A program made the position numbers and the translations under genes. Of a stretch of 64,000 nucleotides of DNA, positions 21,731 to 34,795 are shown in pieces. Every line of letters begins with the position of its first letter. Positions within the stretch are counted from its first letter, which is position 1. The notes under the pieces are model-generated. The model did no database searches. It was not told the origin of the DNA and saw only the letters and a program-made list of their open reading frames with translations. The DNA lies in assembly GCA_036417435.1 (NCBI GenBank), contig CM070900.1, positions 29,985,496-30,049,495 on the forward strand, written 5' to 3'. Origin of the DNA: Inia geoffrensis (lineage: Eukaryota; Chordata; Mammalia; Artiodactyla; Iniidae).

Positions 21731-21939
21731 ATTTTTTTTAATCATTACCCTTCACTGGATACTACATTTTGCTGTAGGTGGCAAAAATACTTTCTTCTCT
21801 CCTTTCAAACAAAACAAAACAACAAAAAGAAGATGCAGTAGCGGGTGATAGCTAAATTCTAACTGAAGACTGTAACTAGGGAATAGGCCAAAGTGAACAG
21901 AAAGAAGGACACTGTCCACTGAGAATTTGTATTAAAAAA

Positions 21940-22415
21940 AGTCAACCCAAAAACGCTAATTTGAAAAGCTATATGCACCCCTATCTCACTGCAGCATTGT
22001 TTATAATAGCCAAGACATGGAAACAACTGAAGTGTTCATCCACTGATGAATGAATGGACAAAAAAAAAAAAAAGAAATCCTGCCATTTGTGACAATGATA
22101 GACCTTGAAGGTATTATGCTAAGTGCAATACGTCAGATGGAGAAAGACAAATACCACACGATTTCACTCACGTGTGGAATCTACGAAATTTTTTAAAAAG
22201 AGCAAACAAAACAAAACGAAAATAAACTCATAGATACAGAGGTCAGATGAGTGGTTACCAGAGAGGAAGGGTATTCAGTGGGTGGGTGAAATGGGTTGAG
22301 AGGGTCAACTGTGATGAATGGTAACAAGATTTGTGGTGGTTGTCACTCTGTAGTGTATACAGATGTTGAATGATACTGCTGTATACCTGAAACTTAAAAA
22401 AAGAAAAGAACCCCT
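21940..22415 (+). mobile_element. 5'-truncated old L1 3' end
   Basis: Sense end of an L1M/L1MA-type element: gcagcattgtttataatagc, agacatggaaacaactgaag, aagtgcaatacgtcagatgg, gtggttaccagagaggaagg, ctgtatacctgaaacttaaa. The A-runs at 22060-22073 and 22394-22410 are internal and terminal. Confidence 0.85.
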
Positions 22416-22744
22416 CCAAAAAAGTCTTTCAGGAAAAGGAACAATCCTTTGGGCTAGGAGAGAAATTAGCAATGACATGTGAAGATGAGGGAAGAAAAGA
22501 TGTGATGGACTTCTCCCTAGTACCTGGAAAACAGAAACTAGGTAAAAAGCCAGGAAAATAGATTTTAAGAATGTAAGCAACTGAATAACTAGCAAATCAG
22601 TAAATAATACTAAATCAGCTAATAAACAGCAAATCAATATTGAATACCCACAATGTACAAAATATATTACAGGACATTGAAACTCAGGTGTAAATAAGAT
22701 AGTTGTCTCCTGAAACAGCTGAAAACAACTAAGAAAATTTAAGG

Positions 22745-22990
22745 AACAGAACTAAATTATAATAATTTTATAATAATAATAATAAATAACATTTACCAAG
22801 CACTTCCTGTGTACTGAACACACGCTAAGTACTTTATATTTATTAACTCTTTAACTATCACAACAACCATCAAGAGGAAGTAATGGTATTTTTCCGATTT
22901 TATAGATGTAAATTTGCCAAGCTTACAGAATTAGGAAGCGTAGAGCTGCAACTTGAACTCAGTTACACATTTTCAACCACTGTAATATAC
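22745..22990 (-). repeat. MIR relic
   Basis: Antisense MIR of good length: acatttaccaagcacttcct, tgaacacacgctaagtactt, cagaattaggaagcgtagag, gcaacttgaactcag. Confidence 0.75.
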
Positions 22991-24465
22991 CTTCAACATA
23001 TACCATAGTCTCTATCTTAATGTATTTATATCAAATTTTTAAAAATTTTCTGTGTCCCACCCTGTGGTTATTGTTTAATGACTATAATCTTCCACTTCAA
23101 ACAAGATACTCTACTTTTATCTGCTCTTATTTATTGGGTTTCTTTACACATGAAAAACTTTCTCAAGCAAAAATGTTCTCTCAAAAAGAAAAAGAGTCTG
23201 AAAGTGAATGAAACAATTGTTAGGGTTGCTTGCTCATATGAAGAGTGCTTTTATACACTTCACAAAACTCTACCATAGAAGAATAGAAAATATATTTCCA
23301 TTTAAAATGCTAAGTCTTTGACCTATGATCTAAATCACATTAATTCAAACTCTGCCCATTTGAAATTCACTGACTTACAGAATTTTAGAGATGAGCAAAT
23401 AAGAAGGATAAGTAGGAGTTCAGTGGGAGTATTTATCCTCCTTAGGAAAACACATTTGGGAGACTCAAAAAACCAGTATGCCAATCTCAAATGATTTTTA
23501 CATGATTATTAAAAGTAGTCTTAATGGCAGCTCTCCTGCTCAGGTATGTTTGTCTCATGTGTACCCAAGAGTGATAAACATATATTTTACCATTAGTACA
23601 CTTTAGCTTAGACTTTTTGTCTCCATAGATTTGTCTTAAAGTCATAAGTATGCAATGCATTTTAACTAATTTAAAATCAGTAATTTAATTATAATCACAG
23701 CACACAAGAGTGATAAGCCCTGTGAAGGACAGCTGCAAGTGGTGTCAAATATATTAGCCCTGAAAAATCTCAGAAATTCTCCCTCTGACTTCTGAAGACA
23801 ATGTTTCCTCATACTGTTTTTCTGCAACAAATAAATAGGTATGCTTTGAAAAGTATTCTGTCATAATTACATTTGGGAAACATGAGGTTAAAAGTGGCTA
23901 AACAACTTTCTTACTTGTTGGAGTTCTCAGAGCATCTAATATGCTAATGTATGTGGTGAATAACCCAGAAATAGATTTTGTAGGCAATGTTTCACAACCT
24001 TAAATGTCATTGTGCACATCTATTATTATCATATCTAAAATTGTTTTCCACAAAATACCATTTTGGAAGAGGCTCTTCTAAGTTAACCATGACTTGAGAG
24101 ACAAACTGTGTTGTCCACAGAGTTTTCTTTTCATTTTCACTTCTCCCAGCTTTCTGGAGAAGCACCTGTTTTCCCAACAAATCTCTGAGCTGTTTGTGAT
24201 AACCTCATTCCCAAGTAGCCAGCCTGAAGCTTGTACTGGCTATCATTAATTTTGCAAGAAAAGTTGACTAATTACAATATTTAATGGAGCTCTGAAAACC
24301 TATGTCATTTCTTGGTTTAGATTCTAGGGTTCTGTAGGAACCTACAGATTATGAGTGATGGAAACGAGAGACACAAGCTGCTACACTCAAGGCATGTCAT
24401 CCTTGAATGGGGGAAAACTGATAATTAAGATGGGGTATTTAAATCCAATGAAATCAATATAATGT
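22991..24465. other. Unassigned, repeat-poor sequence
   Basis: About 1.5 kb without recognisable repeat apart from short A/T runs. Frames of 63 and 66 codons overlap each other at 23020-23278 and have no domain. A candidate for cross-species alignment. Confidence 0.4.
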
Positions 24466-24469
24466 TAGT

Positions 24470-24765
24470 GGAAGTATGGATGCAAACAGAAGGGGCATCT
24501 AACTCAGTCTTGGTGATTCAGGGAAGGCTTCCCAATGAGACTGGCCTCCAAGATTGGGCATATTATGAGCTCTGTAGTAACCATTTCTTAATCAAGTGAA
24601 GGGTGTATATTCTAGGGAATGTCCAAGGCATAGAGCAGAGGAAATAATGTAAGCAGAGATAGGAGAGAGCTTGCCCTGTTCAAAGAATTAAAAGACATGC
24701 CTTAGATGGGTTAGAGATCAAGAAGGGAAATGAAGAGAGTTGTGTCTGGAGAAGAAAACAGGGAC
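24470..24765 (-). repeat. Possible L2 fragment
   Basis: Phrases gggaaggcttcccaatgaga, aatgtccaaggcatagagca and gagataggagagagcttg are compatible with antisense L2. Confidence 0.5.
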
Positions 24766-25239
24766 TGACAGATCTTGACCCAAAACATTTTAATCACCAC
24801 TTCCCTCCTTTACCCACCAGACGCCGAGCACATTACAATTACCTTACCCGTTCTTGAAGTTTTTCCTCCCTAAAATCCTTTACCTAACTTCCACCTTTCT
24901 TTTAAGACCCAGGCAAAAACAATCCATCTTACAACAATCCTGCATTTCAAACTACTATAGGAGTTTCTATCATCCCCACCCTTTAGCTACATACAGTCCA
25001 TGGCAACGTGAACGTAGAACTAAAAACAGTAATGCATGCTCTCTCCTTCTGACCAACATAGAAGGTGTGAGAGTAAAGGTTGCACAGTAGAATCTTTGAA
25101 AGTGAAAGATAAAGCCATAAATATTCAATACAAAATGATTCAAAATAAAAGATGGGGCTGGCGTATTTGGGGAAAATTTTATATCTTATTCATAAACAGC
25201 CATTTTAAGAATGTCTCCAGATTCTATGACTTTATCCAA

Positions 25240-25690
25240 AGAACACAATAGGACCAGTGCACAATAATGCACAAGGATGTTCATTAAAGCCTGCTTGTAA
25301 GAGCAAAAAAGTTGGAAACGATGTCTAGGTCCTTCAAAAAGGGACTGGTTTAAGAATGATGGTTTATCCACACAAAGGAGTACCACACAGCTATTAAAAA
25401 TAATGATGTAGATCTAAACACGTTGAGATCAAAAGGAGTCCATGACATATCGTTAAATGACAAAAGCAGGTTGCCAATAAGCTGGTATGGTACGATTTCA
25501 ATTATGTAAAATTTAAAAAATACCCAGTTATAGGGAGATGTTAACAATAATAGTCACCAAAAAGATAACAATGCTTAATTCAGGGTGGGATACTGTCAGA
25601 TGATTTTTGTTTTCTTCCTTATATTCTAGTGTATCATTTGATTTCTCTTAAATAACGACCAGAGTTTTATGTGGAGAAAAATTTAAAAAT
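25240..25690 (+). mobile_element. Old L1 (L1M-type) 3' end
   Basis: Sense L1M text: atgcacaaggatgttcatta, gcaaaaaagttggaaacgat, gtttatccacacaaaggagt, accacacagctattaaaaat, then a 3' untranslated region. Heavily mutated; the minus-strand 65-66 codon frames are noise. Confidence 0.75.
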
Positions 25691-25699
25691 CTAGTCCAA

Positions 25700-26320
25700 T
25701 TTTGATTTTAAAAGTAGAAAATTGCATTTTCAATAGATGGAAGAATATAACATGTTTTGGGCATGTAGCTTATTAGGCAAGTAGTTTTCAAATATTTCTC
25801 TCCTTGGTTACGCCAGTGGCTGCCTCACTTGGGACCTCTGTAGACAAGAGACATCCTGTGGGTCCCGGACCACTGGCAGGAGGGAGCTGGCTATCGTTCT
25901 ACCTTTCTCTCTACCACTGATCTTGGCAATGAACCGCTATGTTAGATTATTGGTGTGATATGCCCCCAGGGAACAAAAGATCTTCCATGAGTCCTAAGAT
26001 TTGGAGACATTGGTGAGAATACAGGGAAAGATTTTGACTGGTATTAGAAGGCATAATAAGATGATTTTTATCTTCCATTCAGGAAACAAGAGAGAATTTG
26101 GTTCCAAGAGGTGCTTTAATAAATGTTTCTCATAACAATGACAGGATTTTTTACATCAAAGTGAGTTCCATGAATGCAGATCTGAAAGGAATCAAGTAAA
26201 TATAAACCATTATCTTCTATTTATACCCTACCCATTTTTATCTGACTGACATCCTTGGTCCCTGTACTAAATTTTCTTCTCTGAGATAATGTCCTCCATC
26301 TTCCTAAAAATCTGTGATAT
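25700..26320. other. Unassigned sequence
   Basis: No gene or repeat recognised. Confidence 0.4.
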
Positions 26321-26329
26321 TCACACTGT

Positions 26330-26475
26330 TCAAAATCAGCTCCCATTCTTCTCCAGCAGAAGGGCTTCCTCCATGATCCCTCTTGGTTCAATGTGTGTGC
26401 TTTAACTGGACCTTCTCAGCACTTACCTTTTCAGTCTATTTTCTAGTCTTTTGTACCTCTGGGTAATGCTGGTTT
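26330..26475 (+). repeat. Possible L2 3'-region relic
   Basis: The order caaaatcagctcccattctt, gggcttcctccatgatccct, cagcacttacctttt follows the L2 3' region. Confidence 0.5.
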
Positions 26476-26613
26476 GTGGAGTTTCCATGCCTATTCCTTT
26501 TCTTGAACTCTCAGCTTCCATGATAAGCACATATTTGTGGATGGCTGGACATATCCTCTGCTTGCTAATCTGGCACTTTTCCTTGTCGACCTTCTAAAAT
26601 ACACATCAGTGAT

Positions 26614-27020
26614 TGTTATGGGCTACATTGTGTCCTCCTTAAAATTCATAAGCTTAAGATTTAACCCACAATACCTCAAAATGTGGCTATATTTACAGAC
26701 CGAGCCTTTAAATGATGGTAAGTTAAAATAAGGTTGTTAGGATGGGCCCTGATCCAGTCTGACTGATGTTCTTACAGAAGAAGAAATATGGACACACAAA
26801 GAGACACCAGGGCTACACAAGTGGAGAACAAGGACCATGTGAGGAGAAGTAAGAGGGGAGTCACCTACAAGCCAAGGAAAGAGGCCTCAGAAGAAACCAA
26901 ATCTGCTGATAATTTGGATTCTCGACCTTCAGCCTTCAAAACCATGAGAAAATAAATTCCTCTTGTTTAAGCCACCCAGTCTGTCGTATTTTGTCATGGC
27001 AGCCCTAGAAAACTAATATG
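26614..27020 (+). mobile_element. Solo ERVL-MaLR (MLT1-like) LTR
   Basis: Starts tgttatgggctacattgtgt, carries gatgggccctgatccagtct and ends at gccctagaaaactaatatg. The 5-bp target duplication gtgat is intact (26609-26613 and 27021-27025), fixing a 407-bp solo LTR of the same general type as the one at 9887. The final CA is mutated. Confidence 0.88.
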
Positions 27021-27029
27021 GTGATCTAA

Positions 27030-27640
27030 ATCCCAATCCTCCATTAACACTGAAAATTAAGCTATAAGGGAGAATAAGTAATATCTTCAAACAAGTTACT
27101 TTAGACTTCTTTATTAAACAGTTATTTGATTCTCTACAGATTAGGGTGAAATTTGCCCCTTGGTATTCCATATAAGTCAAAAGAAAATTGGAGTCAGATT
27201 CATAGTGGGCCTATTATTTCCGTCCTGGTGAAAATAATTAAAATCAGGCAGAACCCCTCTTAGTCACAGATGTTCTTCTCCAAACATTTAGAAAACTTTG
27301 GAGGATGGAGCTAAAGGACAGAATCTCAATAATGTAATATATAGCCATCTGGGAGCAAATTCCACTTTTGAGTAAATGCATTTATTCAACAAAAATAAAA
27401 GAGGCATCCTATAGCCAGAATTGTCTCTAGTTACTCCGGAGAGTGCCTCTGACATGGGTGGTAGACATGGTATCTGAGACCTGTCCAGAGTCACTGAGTA
27501 GGCAATCCAGCACTGGAAGTTAGAGCTGTTTCAGTAATTAACAACTCTCACCTTCAGATTAAAGGGTTGGAAACAGCAGTAATAAGCAGTTAATTGAAGG
27601 TGGAGGGCAGAGATACATAGACAGGAAAGGGGGAAAAAAA
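27030..27640. other. Unassigned sequence
   Basis: No gene or repeat recognised. Confidence 0.4.
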
Positions 27641-27780
27641 GAAATTTCTAATATAATGGAAATGTTCTATGTCTTCATTGTGACATGGGTGTATACACAG
27701 GAAAAAAATCCACTGAGACGGGCACTTAAGGTCCATGTGGTTTACTGCATGTATGCTATACCTTCATCAACAATTTTTAG
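27640..27780 (+). mobile_element. Old L1 3' end
   Basis: Sense L1M terminal text: taatggaaatgttctatgtc, tgacatgggtgtatacacag, actgcatgtatgctatacct. Confidence 0.6.
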
Positions 27781-28019
27781 GTACACATAGTTTAACAGAT
27801 CTTAATATTCCAAATAGGAATCCTGAGCAATGTCCCTCATTATCATCATTTATGAATTATATTATTGCCTCGAGACACCTTATTATTATAATCCAGAGTT
27901 AGGTAGCAATGGAATTGCTATTTAAATTTTTACATGAAATATATTTTGCCTGTAACTAGATAATAAGCTCTCTGAAGGCAAGCAACATTTTATATATCTG
28001 CCTTTTTTGGAGCACTCGC

Positions 28020-28200
28020 TATAAGCTAGGGACTGTATGCTAAGCTATGAACAAACAGTATTTCTTTTCAACCTCAGCCTTTTGGGAATTAGGTATCTTT
28101 ATTCCATTTTTACAGATAAGCCCAAAGTCAACCAGCTGGTCAGCAGAGGAACAAAATTCAACCCCTGTTTTTTCTACTGCAAGGCAGTACTATATATTCT
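28020..28200 (-). repeat. MIR relic
   Basis: Antisense MIR: attccatttttacagataag, cccaaagtcaaccagctggt, agcagaggaacaaaattcaa. Confidence 0.6.
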
Positions 28201-28209
28201 ATTGCATTG

Positions 28210-28290
28210 TTATGCTATCTATTATATATGGTATACTATATATAAACCCTATACTACAGTATACTATAACTAGTATACTAATCTTACATT
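28210..28290. repeat. AT-rich tract with repeated tatact words
   Basis: Repeated ggtatactatatat, ctatactacagtatactata and ctagtatacta words form several short palindromes (agtatact). Confidence 0.7.
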
Positions 28291-28299
28291 GCCATTGTT

Positions 28300-29680
28300 T
28301 AATGTTTTGTCTTCTCTGTTAGATTTTAAGCTCCTAAAATTCTATCTTCTCTTTCTGTTTTATTGCCTGACTTTCCTTGAATAGGGAATTCAATGCAATG
28401 GGTCCTAAATCAATGATGTGGACAATGGCAGGACACCAGTACCTGAAGGCAGGGACATGGTTAACTTCTGCAGTGATGGGAACTTCTGGATGTATTTCAA
28501 AAGTTTAGTTCATGACCAAAATCAAAGGCAAACATTCTGCACATATATGACAAGGCCATTATCGATGACAAGAGCAGCAAGCTTACACAGAACAAAAATG
28601 TGCTCAGCAGTGGACAATTCTCAATTTCCCCAACCGTCTCACAGATTAAAAAACACTGAGGTATTTGCGTCTCTAAGAAACAAACATGAGATGGTTGGAG
28701 ATAAACGGAAAACAACACTCGATTTCTAAGTGGGTGGTTTTAAGACGAAAGGCTGCATACTTCTTACGTTGATTGAAAAATAGTATTTTTAATTTATTCA
28801 TCTTTCCCAAGAACGCCAACTTTTAAATAGTTCTCTTAAGTGTTCCTTCATGATCTTTCAAAAATCGCCTCTCAAAAAAAAAAAAAAAAATAGCCTCTCA
28901 TTTTTCTCCAGTTCTCTGTATTACAACCAGTTTTAGCTGAAACGGTGGAGTAAGCAAGTTTTCCCTCTAGCTTCCTCCCACCTCTCCTTTATCTTTCCTC
29001 CCCTAGATGTTTTCACCCCCAGTCCTCTCTCCAGTGACACCTGCAGATAACGGTATTGTTAGGAGCTCTGCATTCTCAGGGGATTTGCATTTTAATAGGT
29101 TACTCTCCTACTTAGAGGACCTTGCGCTGGATCATCAGTGTGCAGTCAGGGCACGTTTAGCCTGCCCAGTGTTGAAAAGACTAACAATAGCTACAAAGAC
29201 TATTGAGACAACACATGAACAAGTGTTTTTACGCTCTCCTTCCAGGTTCTTCTGAAAAATCAAAGGGTTGGTAATGCTACGCTTGCATTCTGAAATGCAA
29301 TGATCAGCTGGAACTGTGCAAAAGGTATCTGCTCTCCAAGGTTGTGGGGTCTCCAGGTTGCCACAGTCCCCACCACTCCTTATCACATCCTTGACAAAGA
29401 GAAGTAATCGGCTGCCATTTATCAGTGTATGAGCTATTATTTTACTGAGACTACAGAAATTATTTCTCAATGCCCAGTGATCTACCTCAGGTGAGAACAT
29501 AAAATGTAGGCCAAAAAGGCTTATTTTGTTTTCTTACACCAGACATGCTTTACTCATTTACATGCCTTGAATGAACCATACAGACACCAAGTGTGTGGCC
29601 CACCTTTAGCTCCTCATGGTCGACTTTAAGTGTGATAACAGGAGGTAGAAAGATTTATTTTGGCTAGCATTCATTCCATC
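28300..29680. other. Unassigned, largely repeat-poor sequence
   Basis: Contains a poly(A) at 28875-28890 and frames up to 121 codons (29135-29500, minus) with no known domain. A perfect octamer motif atttgcat lies at 29083-29090. Confidence 0.4.
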
Positions 29681-29689
29681 AGTCACTCA

Positions 29690-29995
29690 TCACATATTTA
29701 CTCAGTGTCTGCCATGTGTCAGACACTGTAAGAGTCACCAGAAATGATGATGATGGCAAAATAATAATTAATACTTATGGAAGGCCAGATGTTGCTCTAC
29801 TCATGCACTCATTTGATCCTCATAACCACCCTATGAGGTCGATTCTATTATCATCCTCATTTCACAGATGAGAAGACGGGGTTTAGAGAGACAACGTTAT
29901 TTGCCCAAGATCTGCTAAGAAGTGATCTCGGTGGGTTATGAACCCAGCAATCTAACTACAGAGTACAGCAGCCTTAACCATTACACATATAGCCT
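29690..29995 (-). repeat. MIR relic(s)
   Basis: 29690-29735 reads ctcagtgtctgccatgtgtc, a 3'-end phrase. 29765-29990 is a good antisense MIR: cctcataaccaccctatgag, cctcatttcacagatgagaa, tgggttatgaacccagcaat. Confidence 0.75.
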
Positions 29996-29999
29996 CTGA

Positions 30000-31020
30000 C
30001 ACACAGATACCCAGGGGTGGCACCTTGGCCTCCTGGGCTTCATGAGCGCTTCTTTCCAGGTTATTGTAAGGAGACTGTAGACAGAATGAGACTTCTTGCC
30101 TCACCATGTTTTAAAATTTTACTGTTTTCTCTGAATCTCTCCCATGCTTGTTCAACGTTTTAATCTGGATCATTTACCAAATCCCTCGTTTTCCAATATT
30201 TTAATTAATTTCTTTTAAGATCACTCACTGCTGTAACCCTCATCTATCCATGGCTGAATTTATAAATCCCAATAAGGAAACATAAAGAAAGAAACAAATA
30301 GAACCCCCACTAATCCTCTCTGACAAATCCTGTGTTTTATCTAATGAGCTCTAATGTATTAGGATAAACAACCATTCCAAACTATTTGGTCAGAATTTAG
30401 AGAATCAATTTTTTGAAGCATTGGGGTGATTTTCCTTTCTTGAATCAGTTCAGATCTAAATAAGCTTCAAATGCAAACTCCAGGACCTTTTGCTTGATTT
30501 TTTTAGGCTAACATAAGAGCAGACTCTCTTGAAAAGTTTTATATGCCAGGGAGTTTGTGAGGGTTCATCAGACCACTTCACTCCCTTGAAACAAAAGGTC
30601 AAGTAGCCATTCCGGGCAGACATTTTGGAGGTTGTTTCTGGTTGACTCTAGTATACAAACCTAAGGAAATGTGGTAGAGTCTGACAATTATCCTGTTTAT
30701 TTAATCCAAATCCCAGTTTGTTTTCAATGTAAATGGAAAAACTCATGCTTTCTCAGCCCTGCTGCTTGCCTCCACTTGCTTATTTCCCTACCTGTTTTAA
30801 GCTTTAACACTATGAAATAATCACACCTTAAACAGCCCACTTTTTCCTTCTCCTCTACCGTTTGAAACCTGAAAGCAAATGAAATTATTTTGTGGGCTCT
30901 CCGGTCCTACACCCTTCTCCTGTGTAGGTTTCTTAAGAAACAAAGCTATTTTCGCAATAACATCAACATTCCACTTCATTTTACCTGAAAAACAGTCTGT
31001 TTACCAAGAATCAAAGAATT
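30000..31020. other. Unassigned sequence
   Basis: No gene or repeat recognised over about 1 kb. Confidence 0.4.
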
Positions 31021-31023
31021 ATT

Positions 31024-31260
31024 TTATGATTTCAAGAAAAATATGATACATATGAGAGGAATGGGATCATATTCAGTGTCCTTATTACCTTCCTCAGCAG
31101 TCGCAAACAACTGAAGTCCAATAGAGTCACAGGGGGTGAAGAATCTACAGTTCACCCAAGTCCCAAAAAGGTCTTTGGAATACTGAGTTCTATAATCCAA
31201 TCTTCCTCCCATAATGAACTTGATCCTACAGCCTGCTGTTCCTTGGTTCTCTACCTCCAT
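31024..31260 (-). other. Isolated 78-codon open frame, unrecognised
   Basis: The minus-strand frame starts MEVENQGTAGCRIKFIMG and ends with IICLIFF-like hydrophobic residues. Composition is more protein-like than most frames here, and it does not overlap a repeat I can name. I recognise no domain, see no splice sites that would tie it to neighbours, and see no poly(A) signal that would support a processed pseudogene. Chance is the default explanation. Confidence 0.12.
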
Positions 31261-31469
31261 AATTCAGGGGATTTCCATTTACCAACAAAAGTTAAACTTC
31301 TCTAGTTAGGTGTATTTTCTATTTTACTAAACACTTTCTCCATCTAGATCAGGCCGTTCTTCTTGACCTAAATTGACCACCTTTCCTCCTCCTCTTTGAT
31401 ACTCCTATTATACTGTTAAAAAGCTTGAAAATATTCTCAAGATCTTCCTCAGACATTCACTCCAACTCA

Positions 31470-31700
31470 TGCATGTATCTGACACGTGTTTATTGAGCAC
31501 CTACTAGGGGCCAAACTCTATTTTCTATGATGGGACTACAGTGATCAACAAATCAAAGTCCCTGCCCTCATGTTGCTCATGTGGTAGTGATGGATAAAGT
31601 ATTAAACAATAGTAGCTTTATATAAAAATAAACACCACAAGGAAAATAGAAGAGACTAATGTGATGGAGAATACTGGAGGAGGGAGTTACTTTTGCTTGG
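31470..31700 (-). repeat. L2 relic
   Basis: Antisense L2 3' phrases: tattgagcacctactagggg, actacagtgatcaacaaatc, agtccctgccctcatgttgc. Confidence 0.65.
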
Positions 31701-31709
31701 GTAGAAAGC

Positions 31710-32325
31710 ATGGAGAATGATCCTTCTTTTCCTGAAAACCATACATCCTGCTCAGTTCCCTCTAGAGGTGACTCCTTTTCTCACACCTTGGAGCCAAGAG
31801 TCAGGGTTGGAATTCTATTTACTTCCTACTGCCACTTCCTAATTATTTTGCAATCCCTTTCATTCAACAATTCCAGCTTTTTACGAAGCCCATACCATTA
31901 AACATTTTTCATTTGGCCATCGAATTTTGCCTACTTCCACGGTGTTTCCCTTACATTCTTTGACGTCTTTATTCCCTAAGTCATAGATTCTCTATTTTGC
32001 ACCTTATCCTCCACCTTTAGCTTGAATGGATACATGATTCACAAGGATCAAGGAAACAACACCTTACTGTATCAGTTCTTGGATTTATTTTTACTCCAGT
32101 GACCTTCAGCTCTACTCCACATGGGCAACCCATTTGCACAGCCACACTTGCACTTCATTAGTACTCTATGATAGTAACTTGGAATTTCTGTTCTTGATTG
32201 ACAGGCCCCCATCATTCCACTTCACACTAACCACACTCTTCTTTTTGTTTGGATCTGTATAATCATTAATCTCCAAGTCTGCTTGTACTCTTCTGATTCA
32301 CCTTTGAGTGCTGAGTCTGTGGAAC
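31710..32325. other. Unassigned, pyrimidine-biased sequence
   Basis: C/T-biased like 4060-4790; possibly degraded L2 body, but not demonstrable. Confidence 0.35.
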
Positions 32326-32329
32326 AGAT

Positions 32330-32505
32330 CTGAGTTGAAACCACATCCTCCACTTAGAACTGCAGCACTTTAAGAACAAGTTATTTAATCTATCCTAAGA
32401 CCTCTTTTTTCTTTTTTGTAAAACAAGGATAATATTACACAAGTATGTTACAAGACATTAGCAACTCCTTGGCACACAGGAAATGCTTAATGAATGATTA
32501 AGGTC
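32330..32505 (+). repeat. MIR relic
   Basis: Sense MIR: acaagttatttaatctatcc, ttgtaaaacaaggataatat, ccttggcacacaggaaatgc. Confidence 0.6.
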
Positions 32506-32509
32506 ATTA

Positions 32510-34560
32510 TTGTTGTTTCCTTTCTGCCTAGTCTGGTTTCTCTTCTAGGTCTTAACCATTAATAAGTACCATCTTATGCTACAAAACATTTTGCCAGTCG
32601 TCATGATTGGAAAATAAATTCACTATTCTTTTTCTCTTTAGCTGCCCTCCTATTGGTTTTTGACAGCAAAACTCCCATAACTGTATTGATGGTTTGAAGT
32701 TCACATTGATGTAATCAACCCCCCCAATTGTTATTCACTAAATCTTTTTCTCATTGCTAACTGACTGTCTACCTCCTTTATCGGAGTCCCTATTCCTCTT
32801 TTATTAACCACAAAAATCCCTAAATGCCCTCACTGAGGCTCAATAAATGATCTACTCTCCCATTTTACTAATGTATCAGGATGTTAAATTCAACTCTTCC
32901 TGTTGTCTTGAATTTTCTGCATAGGTTCTTGGCTGAGAATGACACAGTAGTTGCCAAACACTCCCTCATTCTAAAGACAGTTGCTAAACCAGCTACACAG
33001 GACTTGCAAAAGAGATGGCTCAAAACCAATTCTGCTAGCATAGGCTCATCACTACCTTTTGAATGTATAAGATATTGAAGTTTAAGAGGTCATGAGGGAA
33101 TTCACTGGGGAGAAGAGTTGAAATACCGTTACGTCCTGTCCTTGTTCCTCACCTTATGTTGTGTGAAAGACCTTTCAAAAGGGCCCCAAGGAGACCTTAA
33201 TATACGTCCTTGGAGCTGGGCCTAAGGTTTGCCATGAGGTTCCTACCGGGAAAAGTCTGAAGGGAAAAGCTGTTGCCTAGAGTGACCTGCACCTGGAGCA
33301 AATTGCCCCTCCACCAACAGCTGGAAAAGGTGCACATTTCCTGGGAAATAAAACGGTTCTCAAGATACAGTGTCAGTCTGGGACCATCTTAGGAACTGCG
33401 TGGAGGGCTGAAGTGACTCAGCAGAGAGGTGGACAATCAGGAGGCCAGAGGATGAGGGTGGAATTGAAAGAATTCTTGCCTTGGATTACAGAAGTTGCCA
33501 TTGGTGCTTCCCAGTGTGTGTATCTTTGAAAAACTCAACAAAAGATTCTTTTCTGAGAAACTCAACAAAAGAGACATGGAGCCTGAAACTATACATCTAC
33601 CTCAAGAGGATAAGGACAACAGATGATAACTATTCCAGCCACATAGATTGAGAAATTTCCCCCTTTCTCTACTTTCCACTTTACTATACCCTGGAAGGAT
33701 AAAAATAAATAGGGAGTGGGGGAACAGGTAAATAAGGGTAAGAAAAGAATGAACCTATGTATTCCTCCCGACAGCAAGCTTCTAAGCCTAAAGTTAGCCT
33801 GAGCTGGGGAGGGAGAGACAATTATAAATTGAATGCCTTTGAGATTAAATATTATATTGTTTTGGACTATTCAGTTAGCAAAATAAGGCTACTCTTGGGA
33901 ATTGAAGAGGTCTGAAAAGCAGTGGTACCCAATTGAGATTTTATCCAGATTATGAAAGAATGAGTCTATAAGGGGCAGTGAAAGAAAGAATAAATTCACT
34001 ACGTGATTTCACCCAGATCCAGATCATTCAATAAAACAATAACACTAAGATCTTTTAATATGATCTCTTCAATTTCTCTCCTATTCTCCTTGAAATTTTA
34101 CTTGTCTGTTCACTCGTCCTTTCCTTATTTTCTCATGACTTACAAAAAAAAAAAATCCTCCCTCCAGTAAGATAATAAATTTTCACCAACTGCTTCCTCA
34201 TGATCCTCATTTATACTCCAATTGATTTTTCTTTTGAATTTGATACTTCCTCATTTTCTATGACACTGCACTCCCTTTATTGCCCATTGTTATCATTTCT
34301 TAGTCTCCAGTTCTGTGGGGTTTTTTTTTTTCCTTTATCATCCTTTATGTTTTCTTTCCTTCTGTTCATAGTCTTTCTCTATGGCTCTCTCTATATATGT
34401 GGTTTTATATAACACCACTATTATTATAACTTCCATAGCTATACTTCCAGTTTTGGTGTTTTGCCTAAGGCTAAGATGCAGAGTTTCAAAGGCCTAAAAG
34501 ATATCTCCATATTTTTATCTCTAGGGTACTTTGTCTCTACTTAGTATTTCTTTAATGAAA
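32510..34560. other. Unassigned sequence
   Basis: Two kilobases with no gene. At 33414-33423 tgactcagca is a perfect MARE/NF-E2-type word. At 33528-33572 there is a 27-bp period partial tandem repeat. 34080-34420 is pyrimidine-biased with T- and A-runs. Confidence 0.4.
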
Positions 34561-34564
34561 TCGT

Positions 34565-34795
34565 ATTCATCAATTAAGAGCAGCTCAAATGTCACTTACT
34601 TTGTGCATTCCTCTTCCCTTAGAGGAAAGGACATACACAATTTCATTCTTCTGTGTAATGTACAAAACAGTGTTTTACTGGACTGTTCCACTGCTAGGGT
34701 CTCTCTGGACAACTACAGTGGTTTTTTTGTTTGTTTTAATTTTGTACCTTCCAAAGCACCTAACACAGTTCTCCTACAGTTAGAACGTTCATGAT
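34565..34795 (+). repeat. L2 3'-end relic
   Basis: The order agcagctcaaatgtcactta, attcctcttcccttagagg, then ccttccaaagcacctaacac follows the L2 3' region. Confidence 0.65.
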
